Source: JAAZGD01 sp964383845 (lineage in GTDB: Bacteria; Bacillota; Clostridia; Peptostreptococcales; Anaerovoracaceae). Taken from it: a stretch of DNA of 64,000 bases. Numbering within the stretch: the stretch's first letter is position 1; each line of letters opens with the position of its first letter. The notes below the pieces were generated by a model. It did no database searches. It had not been told where the DNA came from and was given only the letters and a program-made list of their open reading frames with translations. This document shows positions 15,553-24,875 of this stretch, one piece after another. Both the position numbers and the translations under genes were made by a program. The stretch spans positions 11,903 through 75,902 of the forward strand of contig CAYLIF010000006.1 in NCBI GenBank assembly GCA_964383845.1. Reading direction: 5' to 3'.

Positions 15553-16827
15553 CTAAAAGTATAATGTAGCGAAATAGTCTTCTGGAGTTTCTGCTCTTCG
15601 AATAAGTTCTGCAGACCCATCCTCTTTTAATAGCAACTCTTTTGAACGCAGTTTACCATTATAATTATATCCCATTGAAAATCCGTGAGCGCCAGTATCA
15701 TGAATAAATATCAAATCCCCTATATCTATCTGGGGCAGCTTACGGTCTTTTGCAAATTTATCATTGTTCTCGCATAAGCCACCTGTTACATCATATGTAT
15801 GGTCAAGAGCTTCATCTTCTTTGCCCATAACAGTTATATGGTGATAGGCTCCATACATCGCAGGTCTCATCAAATTGACGGCACAAGCATCTAAACCAAC
15901 ATACTCCTTGTGAATGCTCTTTTTATGAAGAACTTTAGCAACTAGGGCTCCATAAGGTCCTAAAACAAATCTACCTAGCTCTGAGTAAATTGCAACATCC
16001 CCCATACCATTTGGCACAAGTATATCCTCATAAGCTTTTCTAACACCTTCTCCAATAATCTTAATATCTGCCGGCATATCTTCTGGTTTATAGGGAATTC
16101 CTACCCCTCCAGAAAGATTGATAAAACTAATATTTACTCCAGTTTCATTCTTAAGCTCTACCGCTGTTTGGAATAATATTCTGGCCAATTTAGGGTAATA
16201 TTCATTTGCTCTTGTATTACTTGCCAGAAACGAGTGGATACCAAAGTGCTCTGCGCCTTTTTCTTTTAGGGCCAGAAAACCTTGAGTCATTTGTTCTCTT
16301 GTAAAACCATACTTAGCTTCGCTGGGAGTATCCATTATCGCATTATTTAGAACAAAGTCTCCACCAGGATTGTATCGGCAGCTAATGGTTTTTGGAATGC
16401 CAGCCACTCTTTCCAAAAAATCAATGTGGGAAATATCGTCTAATGTTATTGTGGCTCCTAAATCCACGGCAAGCTTAAAGTCTTCTTCAGGAGTCACATT
16501 GCTTGTAAACATTATTTCGTCTCCTTTAAAACCACAATTCTTAGCCATAAGGAGTTCTGTATATGAAGCACAGTCTACTCCAAAACCTTCTTCTTTGAGA
16601 ACTTTTAAAATTGCAGGGTTCGGAGTTGCTTTAACAGCAAAATATTCCTTGAATCCAGGGTTCCAGCTAAAGGCATCTATAAATCTTCGTGCGTTTTCAC
16701 GTATACCTTTTTCATCATATATATGGAAGGGTGTGTCGAACTCGTCGATTATCTTTTCCAATTGTTTTTTATTAACAAATGGTTCTTTTTTCTTTCCAAT
16801 ATTATTGTCTTCTGTAGCTTTATTCAT
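15553..16827 (-). CDS. lysA: Diaminopimelate decarboxylase (LysA)
   Basis: Decarboxylates meso-diaminopimelate to L-lysine with PLP. The 424-residue protein has PLP Lys66 in EYFAVKATPNP, a Gly-rich NLSGGVGIPY phosphate site, the ELGRF block, and LCENNDKF with the catalytic Cys of the partner active site. It belongs to the alanine-racemase-like fold III group; the extended HDTGAHGFSMGYNYNG tail is typical. The start overlaps the stop of the upstream TrmB-like regulator as ATGA, so translation is coupled to the regulator. Confidence 0.95.
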   Translation of the reverse strand: MNKATEDNNIGKKKEPFVNKKQLEKIIDEFDTPFHIYDEKGIRENARRFIDAFSWNPGFKEYFAVKATPNPAILKVLKEEGFGVDCASYTELLMAKNCGFKGDEIMFTSNVTPEEDFKLAVDLGATITLDDISHIDFLERVAGIPKTISCRYNPGGDFVLNNAIMDTPSEAKYGFTREQMTQGFLALKEKGAEHFGIHSFLASNTRANEYYPKLARILFQTAVELKNETGVNISFINLSGGVGIPYKPEDMPADIKIIGEGVRKAYEDILVPNGMGDVAIYSELGRFVLGPYGALVAKVLHKKSIHKEYVGLDACAVNLMRPAMYGAYHHITVMGKEDEALDHTYDVTGGLCENNDKFAKDRKLPQIDIGDLIFIHDTGAHGFSMGYNYNGKLRSKELLLKEDGSAELIRRAETPEDYFATLYF

Positions 16828-17525
16828 TGTTCCTTTGCACTCCTTTTCATTTCAATTATTTCAATTTCATTCCGTAAAGATTCCTTCATCAATTCAACAA
16901 GATTATTTTTATTTGAATATAAACAAGTAGAATCTTCTTGGTCTATATCGCCAGTCAAGGCATTTTGAGAATCAACAATAAGTCTAATAGAATTTTGAGG
17001 CTTAGCTGTTATATAAGTAGTGGCGCCTGGTATCTCAATGTTTTCTTGAGTTATAATAACTATCCTAATTCCTCTTTCAATAGCCTGTGCAATTTCAAAA
17101 GAAATTTTTCCCAACACATTGGCAGATGCAGAGATATATACCCTTTGTTCTGAATTCTTTATCATGGCTTTCATTTTGTCAGTAATCTGCGCCCTGCCTC
17201 GTATGGTTATATATCCTTTTGGATCTTCCCTTTTTTTAGGCATACTCTCTAGTAAAGTTTTTTTCTCTGCTTCAAGCTTTCGAATCTTGTTATCACAAAA
17301 ATCTTCTAAATTTACTGGAGTGTATTGCAAGGAATCCCCTTCAATTAGATATGCCGCTCCTCTTTCTACTAATCTATCCAGAGTTGTATATGCATTGGAT
17401 CTAGAAATCCCAGTTCGCTTTGCCAGCTCATAACCATTCATCGGTCCATGAATAAGAAGAGCCTCATAAATTGTCGCCTCTTGTCTAGTTAATCCAAAAC
17501 TGACTAAGCCATCAATCGTATTCAT
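16824..17525 (-). CDS. TrmB-family transcriptional regulator, first gene of the lysA-dapL operon
   Basis: A 233-residue DNA-binding protein of the TrmB type. The N-terminal winged helix (residues about 5-75) reads LTRQEATIYEALLIHGPMNG and YELAKRTGISRSNAYTTLDR, the typical TrmB helix-turn-helix. The remainder resembles the phospholipase-D-like or ligand-binding C-terminal part of these regulators (YISASANVLGKISFEIAQAI; VIITQENIEIPGATTYIT). I start at 17525 (MNTIDGLV), after GAAAGG; the 27 codons further upstream overlap the promoter. TrmB regulators usually respond to sugars; a position coupled by ATGA to lysA suggests control of lysine/DAP synthesis and an amino acid ligand, which is inference. 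Confidence 0.82.
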   Translation of the reverse strand: MNTIDGLVSFGLTRQEATIYEALLIHGPMNGYELAKRTGISRSNAYTTLDRLVERGAAYLIEGDSLQYTPVNLEDFCDNKIRKLEAEKKTLLESMPKKREDPKGYITIRGRAQITDKMKAMIKNSEQRVYISASANVLGKISFEIAQAIERGIRIVIITQENIEIPGATTYITAKPQNSIRLIVDSQNALTGDIDQEDSTCLYSNKNNLVELMKESLRNEIEIIEMKRSAKEQ

Positions 17526-17561
17526 ATCATAGCCTTTCAAATAGTGTTCCTTATTGATACT

Positions 17562-17590
17562 ACTATACACAGAAAGAAATTTAATGTCAA
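17562..17590 (-). promoter_or_regulatory. Sigma-A promoter of the trmB-like-lysA-dapL operon
   Basis: On the minus strand TTGACA (17590-17585), a 17-base spacer and TATAGT (17567-17562). An imperfect ATAGT...ACTAT repeat overlaps the start region and could be an operator for the regulator itself. Confidence 0.8.
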
Positions 17591-17685
17591 GAAATAAGCA
17601 GGCCATTCACACAATAAATGCCCTCTATGATTTATAGAAGGCATTAGAATACTTTGAATATTTTTTTAAAAGTTTTGGTTCCTAA

Positions 17686-17707
17686 ATTGCAATAACAAAT
17701 TGAACTA
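17686..17707. repeat. Left inverted repeat of the IS30 element
   Basis: ATTGCAATAA followed by CAAATTGAACTA. The inner 12 bases are identical to the inverse complement of the right repeat. Confidence 0.8.
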
Positions 17708-17739
17708 GTCCTTCGAACCTTGAAAATCTGTTGTAATAT

Positions 17740-18780
17740 TTATAGAGCATAGATTAGGTCCAACTCTCTATCGAAGAGTTCTTCTGGCGTTTTGTACCCG
17801 AGGATTTTTCTGGGTAGACCATTGACCCAATCCCCTAAGAAGCTTATAGCCTCATGGCTATAGTGGGATATCCACTTTCCTTTAGGGATAAACCGTCTGA
17901 GCAGTCCATTGTGTCGTTCGTTGGTGCCTCGCTCAAAGGAGGAATATGGATGAGTAAAGTATACCTTCGTATCACCTGTTTGAAGAGTTGCAAGCTCAGA
18001 AAACTCGGAGCCGTTGTCGGAGGTAATACTCTTGAAGACTTGGGAGAATCCACTGCCAAAATCTTCTTTTAAACTCTCCAATTCAGCCATCACAGCTTCC
18101 GCTGTTTTGCCAGGGATTTTCCGTACCAACATGTTTCGAGTCTTTCGCTCCACCAGGGTCAACAGAGCTTCGTCTTTCTTAGACTTGGAGCCGATAACGG
18201 TGTCAATCTCCCAATGGCCGAATTCCTCGCGATTATTGACATAATCGGGGCGAGTACTGATGCTGTCTCCTAGGATTTTCTTGTTCTTTCGAATAACATT
18301 TCCCTTGACCTTACGGCGGAGTTTGAGCGGGAGATGGAAGTTCTTGATCCCGATGAGACCAAGGTCGATGTAGTTGTAGATGGTCTTGGTACAGAGAGTT
18401 TTGCTGAATGTCTCTGACTGGCGGGCTCTGCCCACCGCGGCATCCACCGACCAGGAATTTTCAAGCATAGTCGTTTCTATGTGCTTAACGAAATCCTCAC
18501 ATTCCAGTACTTGAAATTGTTTGCAGCAAGCCTTGCGATTTTCTACATATCTTGCCTGTCCAGCATCAGCAAGGTAAACCCTAATCGTATTGCCGACTTT
18601 TATCTGATCGACTGTACCGCGCCTAATCTCATTTAATACCGTGTTGATAGGGCGTTCTAGGACCTTGGAGATAGCATAGGCTGTCTTACCGTCCTTCAAC
18701 ATCAGCTCAATTTTTACACGCTCAGTCAAAGTCAGGTGTTTATTCTTTCGCGGATGTGGTGTAAACTGTGTAGTATCCAT
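17740..18780 (-). CDS. IS30 family transposase
   Basis: DDE transposase of 346 residues, apparently intact. N-terminal helix-turn-helix (LTLTERVKIELMLKDGKTAY), second DNA-binding region, then the catalytic core: first Asp in GHWEIDTVIGS, second Asp in SITSDNGSEF, and Glu in SFERGTNERHNGLLRRF, all hallmarks of IS30. Start at 18780 after AAAGGTGATC; an in-frame GTG three codons earlier lies within that site. All three catalytic residues and the frame are intact, so the element may still be active. Transcribed away from the surface-protein gene. Confidence 0.95.
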   Translation of the reverse strand: MDTTQFTPHPRKNKHLTLTERVKIELMLKDGKTAYAISKVLERPINTVLNEIRRGTVDQIKVGNTIRVYLADAGQARYVENRKACCKQFQVLECEDFVKHIETTMLENSWSVDAAVGRARQSETFSKTLCTKTIYNYIDLGLIGIKNFHLPLKLRRKVKGNVIRKNKKILGDSISTRPDYVNNREEFGHWEIDTVIGSKSKKDEALLTLVERKTRNMLVRKIPGKTAEAVMAELESLKEDFGSGFSQVFKSITSDNGSEFSELATLQTGDTKVYFTHPYSSFERGTNERHNGLLRRFIPKGKWISHYSHEAISFLGDWVNGLPRKILGYKTPEELFDRELDLIYAL

Positions 18781-18855
18781 GGTGATCACCTTTCTGCATA
18801 AAATTTTTGTCGCAAAATTATTTTACAACAGAAAGGGTCACTATGGATTTTTTAT

Positions 18856-18877
18856 TAGTTCAATTTGATTTTACAAT
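18856..18877. repeat. Right inverted repeat of the IS30 element
   Basis: TAGTTCAATTTG followed by ATTTTACAAT. It ends in TACAAT, a good -10 box pointing out toward the surface-protein gene, though with only a weak -35 (T-rich, near 18850). Confidence 0.8.
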
Positions 18878-18886
18878 GAGTCAAAA

Positions 18887-21800
18887 ATGAATAAATTGAA
18901 ATCAAGCAAAAAGGCCATTGCCTTCGTATTGACCATGCTGATGATTTTAGGAGTGGGCTTCCCTCGAGTTTCTTTTGCAGATACGCCGTCAAAAATTGTA
19001 GATCTAAATATCATGGTGAACAAAGAAACTGTAAAAGTTGGAGAAGAGTTTACCTACACAATTCGTTATTCATACTCTAGCAATGATGAAGCATTCGAAA
19101 ACGAGCAAATAATATTCAGTCTACCTAAACCAATGAAATTCTTAAACATACTTGAATCTACAGATGTTGAAAGCTATGAAGTAACAACCTCCGCATTACC
19201 CGGGACAAGTGATGCAGGTATCATAGTATCAATGAAAAAATTAAACTCAGGAACAACGGGTTTTATAAAAATTACAGCTTACTTTGAGCCAGGAAGTATT
19301 TTAGGGCCAACATCTAAAGCGGGAATACTAACCAACCACCCTACAGCAAACCCAACAGCTTCTGCCATAGTTCCCACTGTAACTGCCGATGTTGATACTG
19401 AATTAACATGGTCTTTAACAAAAGAAAAGATCTTGCCAGCAGGAGAAACTTCTCCTGCATATGGAGGAGAAGCAGAATATAAAATTTCAGTTCGTGGCAA
19501 CAATGCAATTGGGGGAATTCCTCTTGAAGATGTAAAAGTAATAGACGTTTTACCAGTAGGTACAGAATTTGTAGAGGCAACAACTGGATATACAGCCACC
19601 CCATCCACGAGCCCAAGCACATTAGAATGGAAAATAAATAAACTTATGCCTGGAGAGTTGAAAACATTTAATGTTACTGTCCGTTATCCTTCAGACTATC
19701 CTTCCACTACTGCAATAAATACAGCACAAATCTTCGTTACGAAGGCAGGTATAGTTTCAACAAAAGCGGCATTTAGCACGCATTCTGTTACTACGCCAGG
19801 TCCAGTCATTGGAACAATATCAAAATGGTCTCGTCAGCCAAATGATCGCTATTCGGTTGGACAGCAAGTGGTTTTTTACATAGGAGGCTATAATAATAAG
19901 GGAAATATCTCAATTGATGAAATGGAGATAGTAGACGAGATACCTGATGGCATTAATCTTCAGTCAGTTACTGTAGGAAACGCCAAAAATGTGAAAGTAT
20001 TTTACAGCACATATATAGACCAAGAAACCTTCATTCCCTGGACAACACCTTCAACACTTCCAGATGGTCTTGGGATTAACCATATAAAAAAGGTGAAATG
20101 GGTGATGACCAATGTGCCTGTGGGTTTTGTTGGAGCGCCTCTTAGAATATCCGGTAAGCTGCTAGAAAATTATAGAGAAGAATTAAGCCCTTCAGCAGTT
20201 GTAACCGGAAACAGCATAACTAATACGGTTACTTTTAACGCTACAAAAGGTAGTGTGGCTCTAACAAGCAGCAAAGCCATCGAAACCATTACCGTGGGGT
20301 CATCGGATATAATGAGTATGCCTTGGCTATCGATAATGAAATTTTCTGACATACCCCCTAATGTTAATAAAAGAGTTGATAGAAAAAGCGAGGTAACTTA
20401 TACAATTAGGATTAAAAACAATGATTATGCAACTGGTGATCTAAATATGGATAGTGGACAATCTATAATTATTAATGACTTGCCTAATCCTATTATGAAA
20501 AATTATAAATACATTTCCCTTACGGGGTCTGCAGGTGCCACTATAGGTGAAATAACCGGATCAGGAATAACTGATGGTGGAGTAAATATTACAGCCACTG
20601 CAGTGGAATGGACTTGGACAAAAGGAGAACTCAAACCTGGAGAATATATCGATATAACATACACCACCGAGGTAGACAAGGATGCCTTGGTTGGCCCTTA
20701 CTTAAATACAGCTACTGTAACCACATCTGGTATATTTTTAGACCCTAGAAGCACTTCTCTAAGTGCAGTTGCAAAGGTTTTTGTCCGTTTTTCAGGATCC
20801 TTAAAATCAAGCAAGGGTATCAAAGGACATAATGATTCTAAATTTAAATACCCAAGCCCCACCGCCATTACCACAGAAACACTTCCTGGTGGTACTGTAA
20901 GATACCAATTAAAAGTCAATAATGGTGATTCAAATGGCCCTATAACTAATGTGGTGATGATTGATAAATTCCCACACGATGGAGATACAGGAGTAATCGT
21001 ACCTTTTGGAAGAGAGTCTAAATGGTCACCATATTTGGTGAATATAGTTACCGGCAAGGATGGGAATCCCTTAACTGATGCCAAGGTTTATTATTCAACA
21101 AGCCCTACACCTGATACTTCCAAATTAAGCAACCCATTGGGGTCTGACACAGGATGGTCATTAACACCTCCTGCTCTTATCACCAGCGTGACAGCTATAA
21201 AAATTGAATTTGGGAACAAGGAATTTAAACCTAATGGAGAACCTATATATGTAGAATGGGACATGAGAGTTCCTGTAAGCTTCAATCCAGGAGATTATAA
21301 TAAAATCGCAAATAATTCCTTCGCCTTTGGAGCCACTTATACAGATGAAAATGCAAGCGGCGACCCTATTCAATTGCCATTCCTTCCTTCTGAACCAACC
21401 AAAGTAGGAGCAAAACTTACATCCCCATCGGCGGGTACATTTGCCATCGGAGATTTCATCTGGGAGGATATTAACAAAGATGGAATTCAAGGCGCTTCGG
21501 AACCAGGAATAAATGGTATAACTGTAAATTTATATAAAGACGGAGAAACTTCTCCTTCAGCATTTACTATTACTGCAAATAATTTTGATGGAAAACCCGG
21601 ATACTATAATTTCCCTAACTTGGATAATGGTAAATATCATGTGGAGTTCGTAATGCCTAAGGATTATTTTATTACTAACCTTAATGCCACAGGTGGTGCC
21701 TTGGATTCTGACTTTGAACTAAGTGGATCTGCGATGGATAGGAAGTATATAGCTACCGTGACTTTATCAGGTTCAGATTGCCTTGATATTGATGCAGGTA

Positions 21801-24800
21801 TTTACAGGCTTGGATCTATAGGCGACATGGTTTTTAATGATAGGAACTTTAACGCTGTGTACAATAACTCCATAGATAAGGGAGTTTCTGGGGCTTCAGT
21901 AAAACTTTATAGAATTACTGGTGGAGGAGTTACAGAAGGAGCAACATATTGGAATGGAACAGGCTTTGTTTCTACTACTGCAATCATTACAGACAGTACT
22001 GGTAAATACAAATTTGATGGACTTGACCCTGGGGAATATATTGTTGAGTTTACAATGCCAAATGATAGTTTCAAGTTTGTTACTCCGGGAAGCATAGATA
22101 GAGCAGATAATGATAGTAATGTCCAAACCAACAGCACGGCATCAGGAACCACCGTGGGGCGGACAGAGAAGGTAGAATTGAAGTCAGGAGAAAACCGAGT
22201 AGATATTGATGCAGGGATATACTTGGGCCAAATTGGTGATCGTGTATGGCACGATAGAAATGGCAATGGAATTCAAGATGTTGGAGAACCAGGTATTAAT
22301 GGTGTAACTGTGCAACTATATAATTCTGATGGAACTACACTAGCCAAAGATGCTTTTGGGAATACTGTTGCAGCTGTAACAACGTCTGCAACAGGAGGCT
22401 TAGATGGAATCTACTATTTCAATGACCTTGGTGCAGGCGATTATGTAGTAAAGTTTATAACTCCAGCAGGATATAATATCACTAAAAAGAACGCAACTAC
22501 ATCTGCCTTGGACAGCGATGCTGACCCAAAAACAGGGCTAACATCAAAGGTGACATTAACAGCGGGATCTCAGGATATTACAGTGGACTGTGGTCTATAT
22601 AACTTTGTATCTATCGGAGACTTTGTTTTCAATGACCTGAATGCTAATGGCATTCAGGATGGCGGTGAAGGAGGGATTACTGGAGTAGCGGTAACGCTAT
22701 ATAGAGTTACTACTGGAGGAGTTACTATCCCAGCCACTTATTGGGATGGATCACCAGTGCAGGATATCATAACTACTGGATCGGGATTTTATCTATTCGA
22801 CAGGATTGATCCAGGAGAGTATAGGGTTCAATTTAAGACAACTGATTCAGCATTTATGGCCACTAAAGCAAATGTAGGAGGTAACGACACTAAGGATTCA
22901 GATGGTATTCCGACTACCACTAACTATAGTGTAGTTTTAACCGATAGTTATAAACTGGATTCTGGAGACTCTAATCCTAACGTTGACCAGGGATTCTTCC
23001 TAATACAACCTGGAATAGAGATAGAGAAAACTGTTTATGCAAATACTGACGGTGGAATTGGAACTGGAACGCATTTAATTGCCAGGAAGGCTGGAACGCC
23101 CTTGACCTATATGTTCAAAATCACGAATACTGGAAACACTTATTTATCTGATATAGAGATAGATGATATCCAATTGGGAATAACATTGGGTGGAATGAAG
23201 ATAAAAAGCGGAAGTCTTCCTTTAGCCCCTAATGCAACGTTAGTAGCTTATTACGAAACCACATTAACAAAGGACATAAAAAATACTGCAGTTACAACAG
23301 GGACAGCCGTATATGATGCAACAGGAACGGCAATCCCTGGCATGGTCAAACCTACAGACAGTGATATGGCAGAAGCAAGGGCCATAAATCCAGGAATAAC
23401 AATCGAGAAATATGTTTACTCCGGCCATACAACAGGGGCTGGAATAGGAACAAAATTACTTACAGGTACTTCAGGGGAGGCCATAACCTACTTATTTAAG
23501 GTCACCAACGATAGCGACACGTTCCTGAAAGATATAATAGTAACAGACGAAAAGATAAGTATAGGTGGAGTTTACTTAACAAATGGCGGAATGGTATTAA
23601 GAGGCGACAGCTCTGCTGTGCCATTAGCAACTGGTAAAAGCATTATATACTATTATCAAACAACACTTGCAGGGGACCTTGAGAACACAGTTCGTGTTAT
23701 TGCTACCCCTTGTGACGCCTCTGGAACAGAGTATGCAGAAGCAGTTAAACCAACTCATGTTGCTACTGCAAAGGTTGAAATTGAATCTTCAATCGGGGAT
23801 TTCGTTTGGTATGATATTAATGGGGATGGTAAACAGGATGCATCTGAACCTGGAGTGGCTGGAGTAGTTGTGAATCTCTCATCAGGAGGAATTATCATTA
23901 GAACAACTACTACAGACTCTGTTGGTTGGTATACATTTAGTAAGTTGCCAAGTGGAACTTATGAGGTGATAGTAGCCCCTGGTAGCGAACTAGATGGCTA
24001 TAAGCAAACTTATGATCTGGATGGAGGTAGTGATAATAGAGCAACAGTAAAGCTAGAAACCAATAAGAATCGTACTGATGTGGATTTTGGATATGAACCA
24101 ATTCCTAGTTTGTCATTTACAAAAACCGTTGATAAAGCATATGTAAAACGAGGGGATACAGTTACTTATTCCTTAACTGTTTTAAATGACGGGAAAACTG
24201 ACCTAGAGAATATAAAGATTAGTGATGCTGCTGTAGGAATCGATATAACAATACCAAAGTTAGTTAGTAATGCATCTATAACCACATCAGTTGCTTTTGT
24301 TATACCAGCCGGAGCCCCTATGGGTCCTTGGGTAAATATAGCTGAGGCTAAAAGTAGCACTACAGCTATTGTAACAGATGATGCGATAACTACTGTGTAT
24401 AAGCCTTCAAGCCCACCACCAGTGGTTACGCCACCAGCGGTGGTTACGCCGCCAGTTATTACCCCACCAGTAGACCCTCCTGTTGGCCCTGGTGGTGGTA
24501 CCGTTGACACAGAGGAGGACACCCCAATTGAAGGAACTGTTCCCGGGACAGGAGGCACTGTTGTTACTCCCCCTGGAGATGGAACAGTAACAGTTGATGA
24601 AGATGGAAAATGGACATATACTCCAGACCCTGGATTTACTGGTACAGATTCTTTCGTTATAATGACATTAGATGAAGACGGAATTCCATCAAGCTATGAA
24701 TTTATAGTGAATGTTCTTGATAAAGGAAACTTAGGATTACCAAAGACAGGCGGCATTGATCAAGGTTTCTTGTATCTAACAGGATTACTCCTAATCTTGC

Positions 24801-24859
24801 TGGGCTTGATTATTTTAAGAAGGAGATATTCTCTCCATTCAAAGAGAAGGCGAGCATAA
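18887..24859 (+). CDS. Giant LPXTG-anchored surface protein with DUF11 and SdrD B-like repeats
   Basis: A 1990-residue cell-wall-anchored protein. Signal peptide at residues 1-31 (ends VSFADTP). Residues about 35-840 hold repeated DUF11-type beta-sandwich domains (for example TWSLTKEKILPAGETSPAYG, SWSRQ, NDLPNP blocks). Five SdrD B-like domains start near 854, 978, 1115, 1243 and 1635, each with an IGDxVWxDxNxNGIQ-type calcium-site motif. Three more DUF11-like domains lie near 1374, 1502 and 1739. A Pro-rich spacer follows (about 1842-1880), then a short Ig/cadherin-like domain, LPKTG at 1951-1955, a membrane helix and an Arg/Lys tail. The downstream class D sortase probably anchors it. Start at 18887 has only a weak ribosome binding site (TGAG) because the IS end abuts it. 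Function: adhesion, wall scaffolding or spacer; not provable here. Confidence 0.9.
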   Translation: MNKLKSSKKAIAFVLTMLMILGVGFPRVSFADTPSKIVDLNIMVNKETVKVGEEFTYTIRYSYSSNDEAFENEQIIFSLPKPMKFLNILESTDVESYEVTTSALPGTSDAGIIVSMKKLNSGTTGFIKITAYFEPGSILGPTSKAGILTNHPTANPTASAIVPTVTADVDTELTWSLTKEKILPAGETSPAYGGEAEYKISVRGNNAIGGIPLEDVKVIDVLPVGTEFVEATTGYTATPSTSPSTLEWKINKLMPGELKTFNVTVRYPSDYPSTTAINTAQIFVTKAGIVSTKAAFSTHSVTTPGPVIGTISKWSRQPNDRYSVGQQVVFYIGGYNNKGNISIDEMEIVDEIPDGINLQSVTVGNAKNVKVFYSTYIDQETFIPWTTPSTLPDGLGINHIKKVKWVMTNVPVGFVGAPLRISGKLLENYREELSPSAVVTGNSITNTVTFNATKGSVALTSSKAIETITVGSSDIMSMPWLSIMKFSDIPPNVNKRVDRKSEVTYTIRIKNNDYATGDLNMDSGQSIIINDLPNPIMKNYKYISLTGSAGATIGEITGSGITDGGVNITATAVEWTWTKGELKPGEYIDITYTTEVDKDALVGPYLNTATVTTSGIFLDPRSTSLSAVAKVFVRFSGSLKSSKGIKGHNDSKFKYPSPTAITTETLPGGTVRYQLKVNNGDSNGPITNVVMIDKFPHDGDTGVIVPFGRESKWSPYLVNIVTGKDGNPLTDAKVYYSTSPTPDTSKLSNPLGSDTGWSLTPPALITSVTAIKIEFGNKEFKPNGEPIYVEWDMRVPVSFNPGDYNKIANNSFAFGATYTDENASGDPIQLPFLPSEPTKVGAKLTSPSAGTFAIGDFIWEDINKDGIQGASEPGINGITVNLYKDGETSPSAFTITANNFDGKPGYYNFPNLDNGKYHVEFVMPKDYFITNLNATGGALDSDFELSGSAMDRKYIATVTLSGSDCLDIDAGIYRLGSIGDMVFNDRNFNAVYNNSIDKGVSGASVKLYRITGGGVTEGATYWNGTGFVSTTAIITDSTGKYKFDGLDPGEYIVEFTMPNDSFKFVTPGSIDRADNDSNVQTNSTASGTTVGRTEKVELKSGENRVDIDAGIYLGQIGDRVWHDRNGNGIQDVGEPGINGVTVQLYNSDGTTLAKDAFGNTVAAVTTSATGGLDGIYYFNDLGAGDYVVKFITPAGYNITKKNATTSALDSDADPKTGLTSKVTLTAGSQDITVDCGLYNFVSIGDFVFNDLNANGIQDGGEGGITGVAVTLYRVTTGGVTIPATYWDGSPVQDIITTGSGFYLFDRIDPGEYRVQFKTTDSAFMATKANVGGNDTKDSDGIPTTTNYSVVLTDSYKLDSGDSNPNVDQGFFLIQPGIEIEKTVYANTDGGIGTGTHLIARKAGTPLTYMFKITNTGNTYLSDIEIDDIQLGITLGGMKIKSGSLPLAPNATLVAYYETTLTKDIKNTAVTTGTAVYDATGTAIPGMVKPTDSDMAEARAINPGITIEKYVYSGHTTGAGIGTKLLTGTSGEAITYLFKVTNDSDTFLKDIIVTDEKISIGGVYLTNGGMVLRGDSSAVPLATGKSIIYYYQTTLAGDLENTVRVIATPCDASGTEYAEAVKPTHVATAKVEIESSIGDFVWYDINGDGKQDASEPGVAGVVVNLSSGGIIIRTTTTDSVGWYTFSKLPSGTYEVIVAPGSELDGYKQTYDLDGGSDNRATVKLETNKNRTDVDFGYEPIPSLSFTKTVDKAYVKRGDTVTYSLTVLNDGKTDLENIKISDAAVGIDITIPKLVSNASITTSVAFVIPAGAPMGPWVNIAEAKSSTTAIVTDDAITTVYKPSSPPPVVTPPAVVTPPVITPPVDPPVGPGGGTVDTEEDTPIEGTVPGTGGTVVTPPGDGTVTVDEDGKWTYTPDPGFTGTDSFVIMTLDEDGIPSSYEFIVNVLDKGNLGLPKTGGIDQGFLYLTGLLLILLGLIILRRRYSLHSKRRRA

Positions 24860-24875
24860 GAAAGGTGCATTTTAA

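Larger units (their letters stand above)
17686..18877. mobile_element. IS30-family insertion sequence, about 1.19 kb
   Basis: A single transposase gene flanked by imperfect 22-base inverted repeats (17686-17707 and 18856-18877), 19 of 22 bases matching. The size is normal for IS30. No clear short target duplication is seen (TAA on the left, GAG on the right). The element reads visibly richer in GC than its flanks. Its right end lies 9 bases before the ATG of the giant surface-protein gene. Confidence 0.85.

Noticed and set aside
17617..17645. Hairpin AATGCC...GGCATT between the TrmB-like gene and the IS element
   Set aside because: A good stem, but it has no T run on either strand and no gene end it would serve. 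It could be an IS30 target structure; too little to list as a feature.
17680..18880. Target-site duplication of the IS30 element
   Set aside because: Flanking bases (TAA left, GAG right) do not match for either end placement, so none is claimed.
21400..23900. DNA-level tandem repeats in the surface-protein gene
   Set aside because: The SdrD-type units are similar as protein motifs but diverged in DNA and separated by other domains, so they are not a nucleotide repeat array.
18887..24859. Long minus-strand open frames inside the surface-protein gene
   Set aside because: They have no ribosome binding sites or recognisable domains and follow from the Thr/Gly-rich codons of the real gene.
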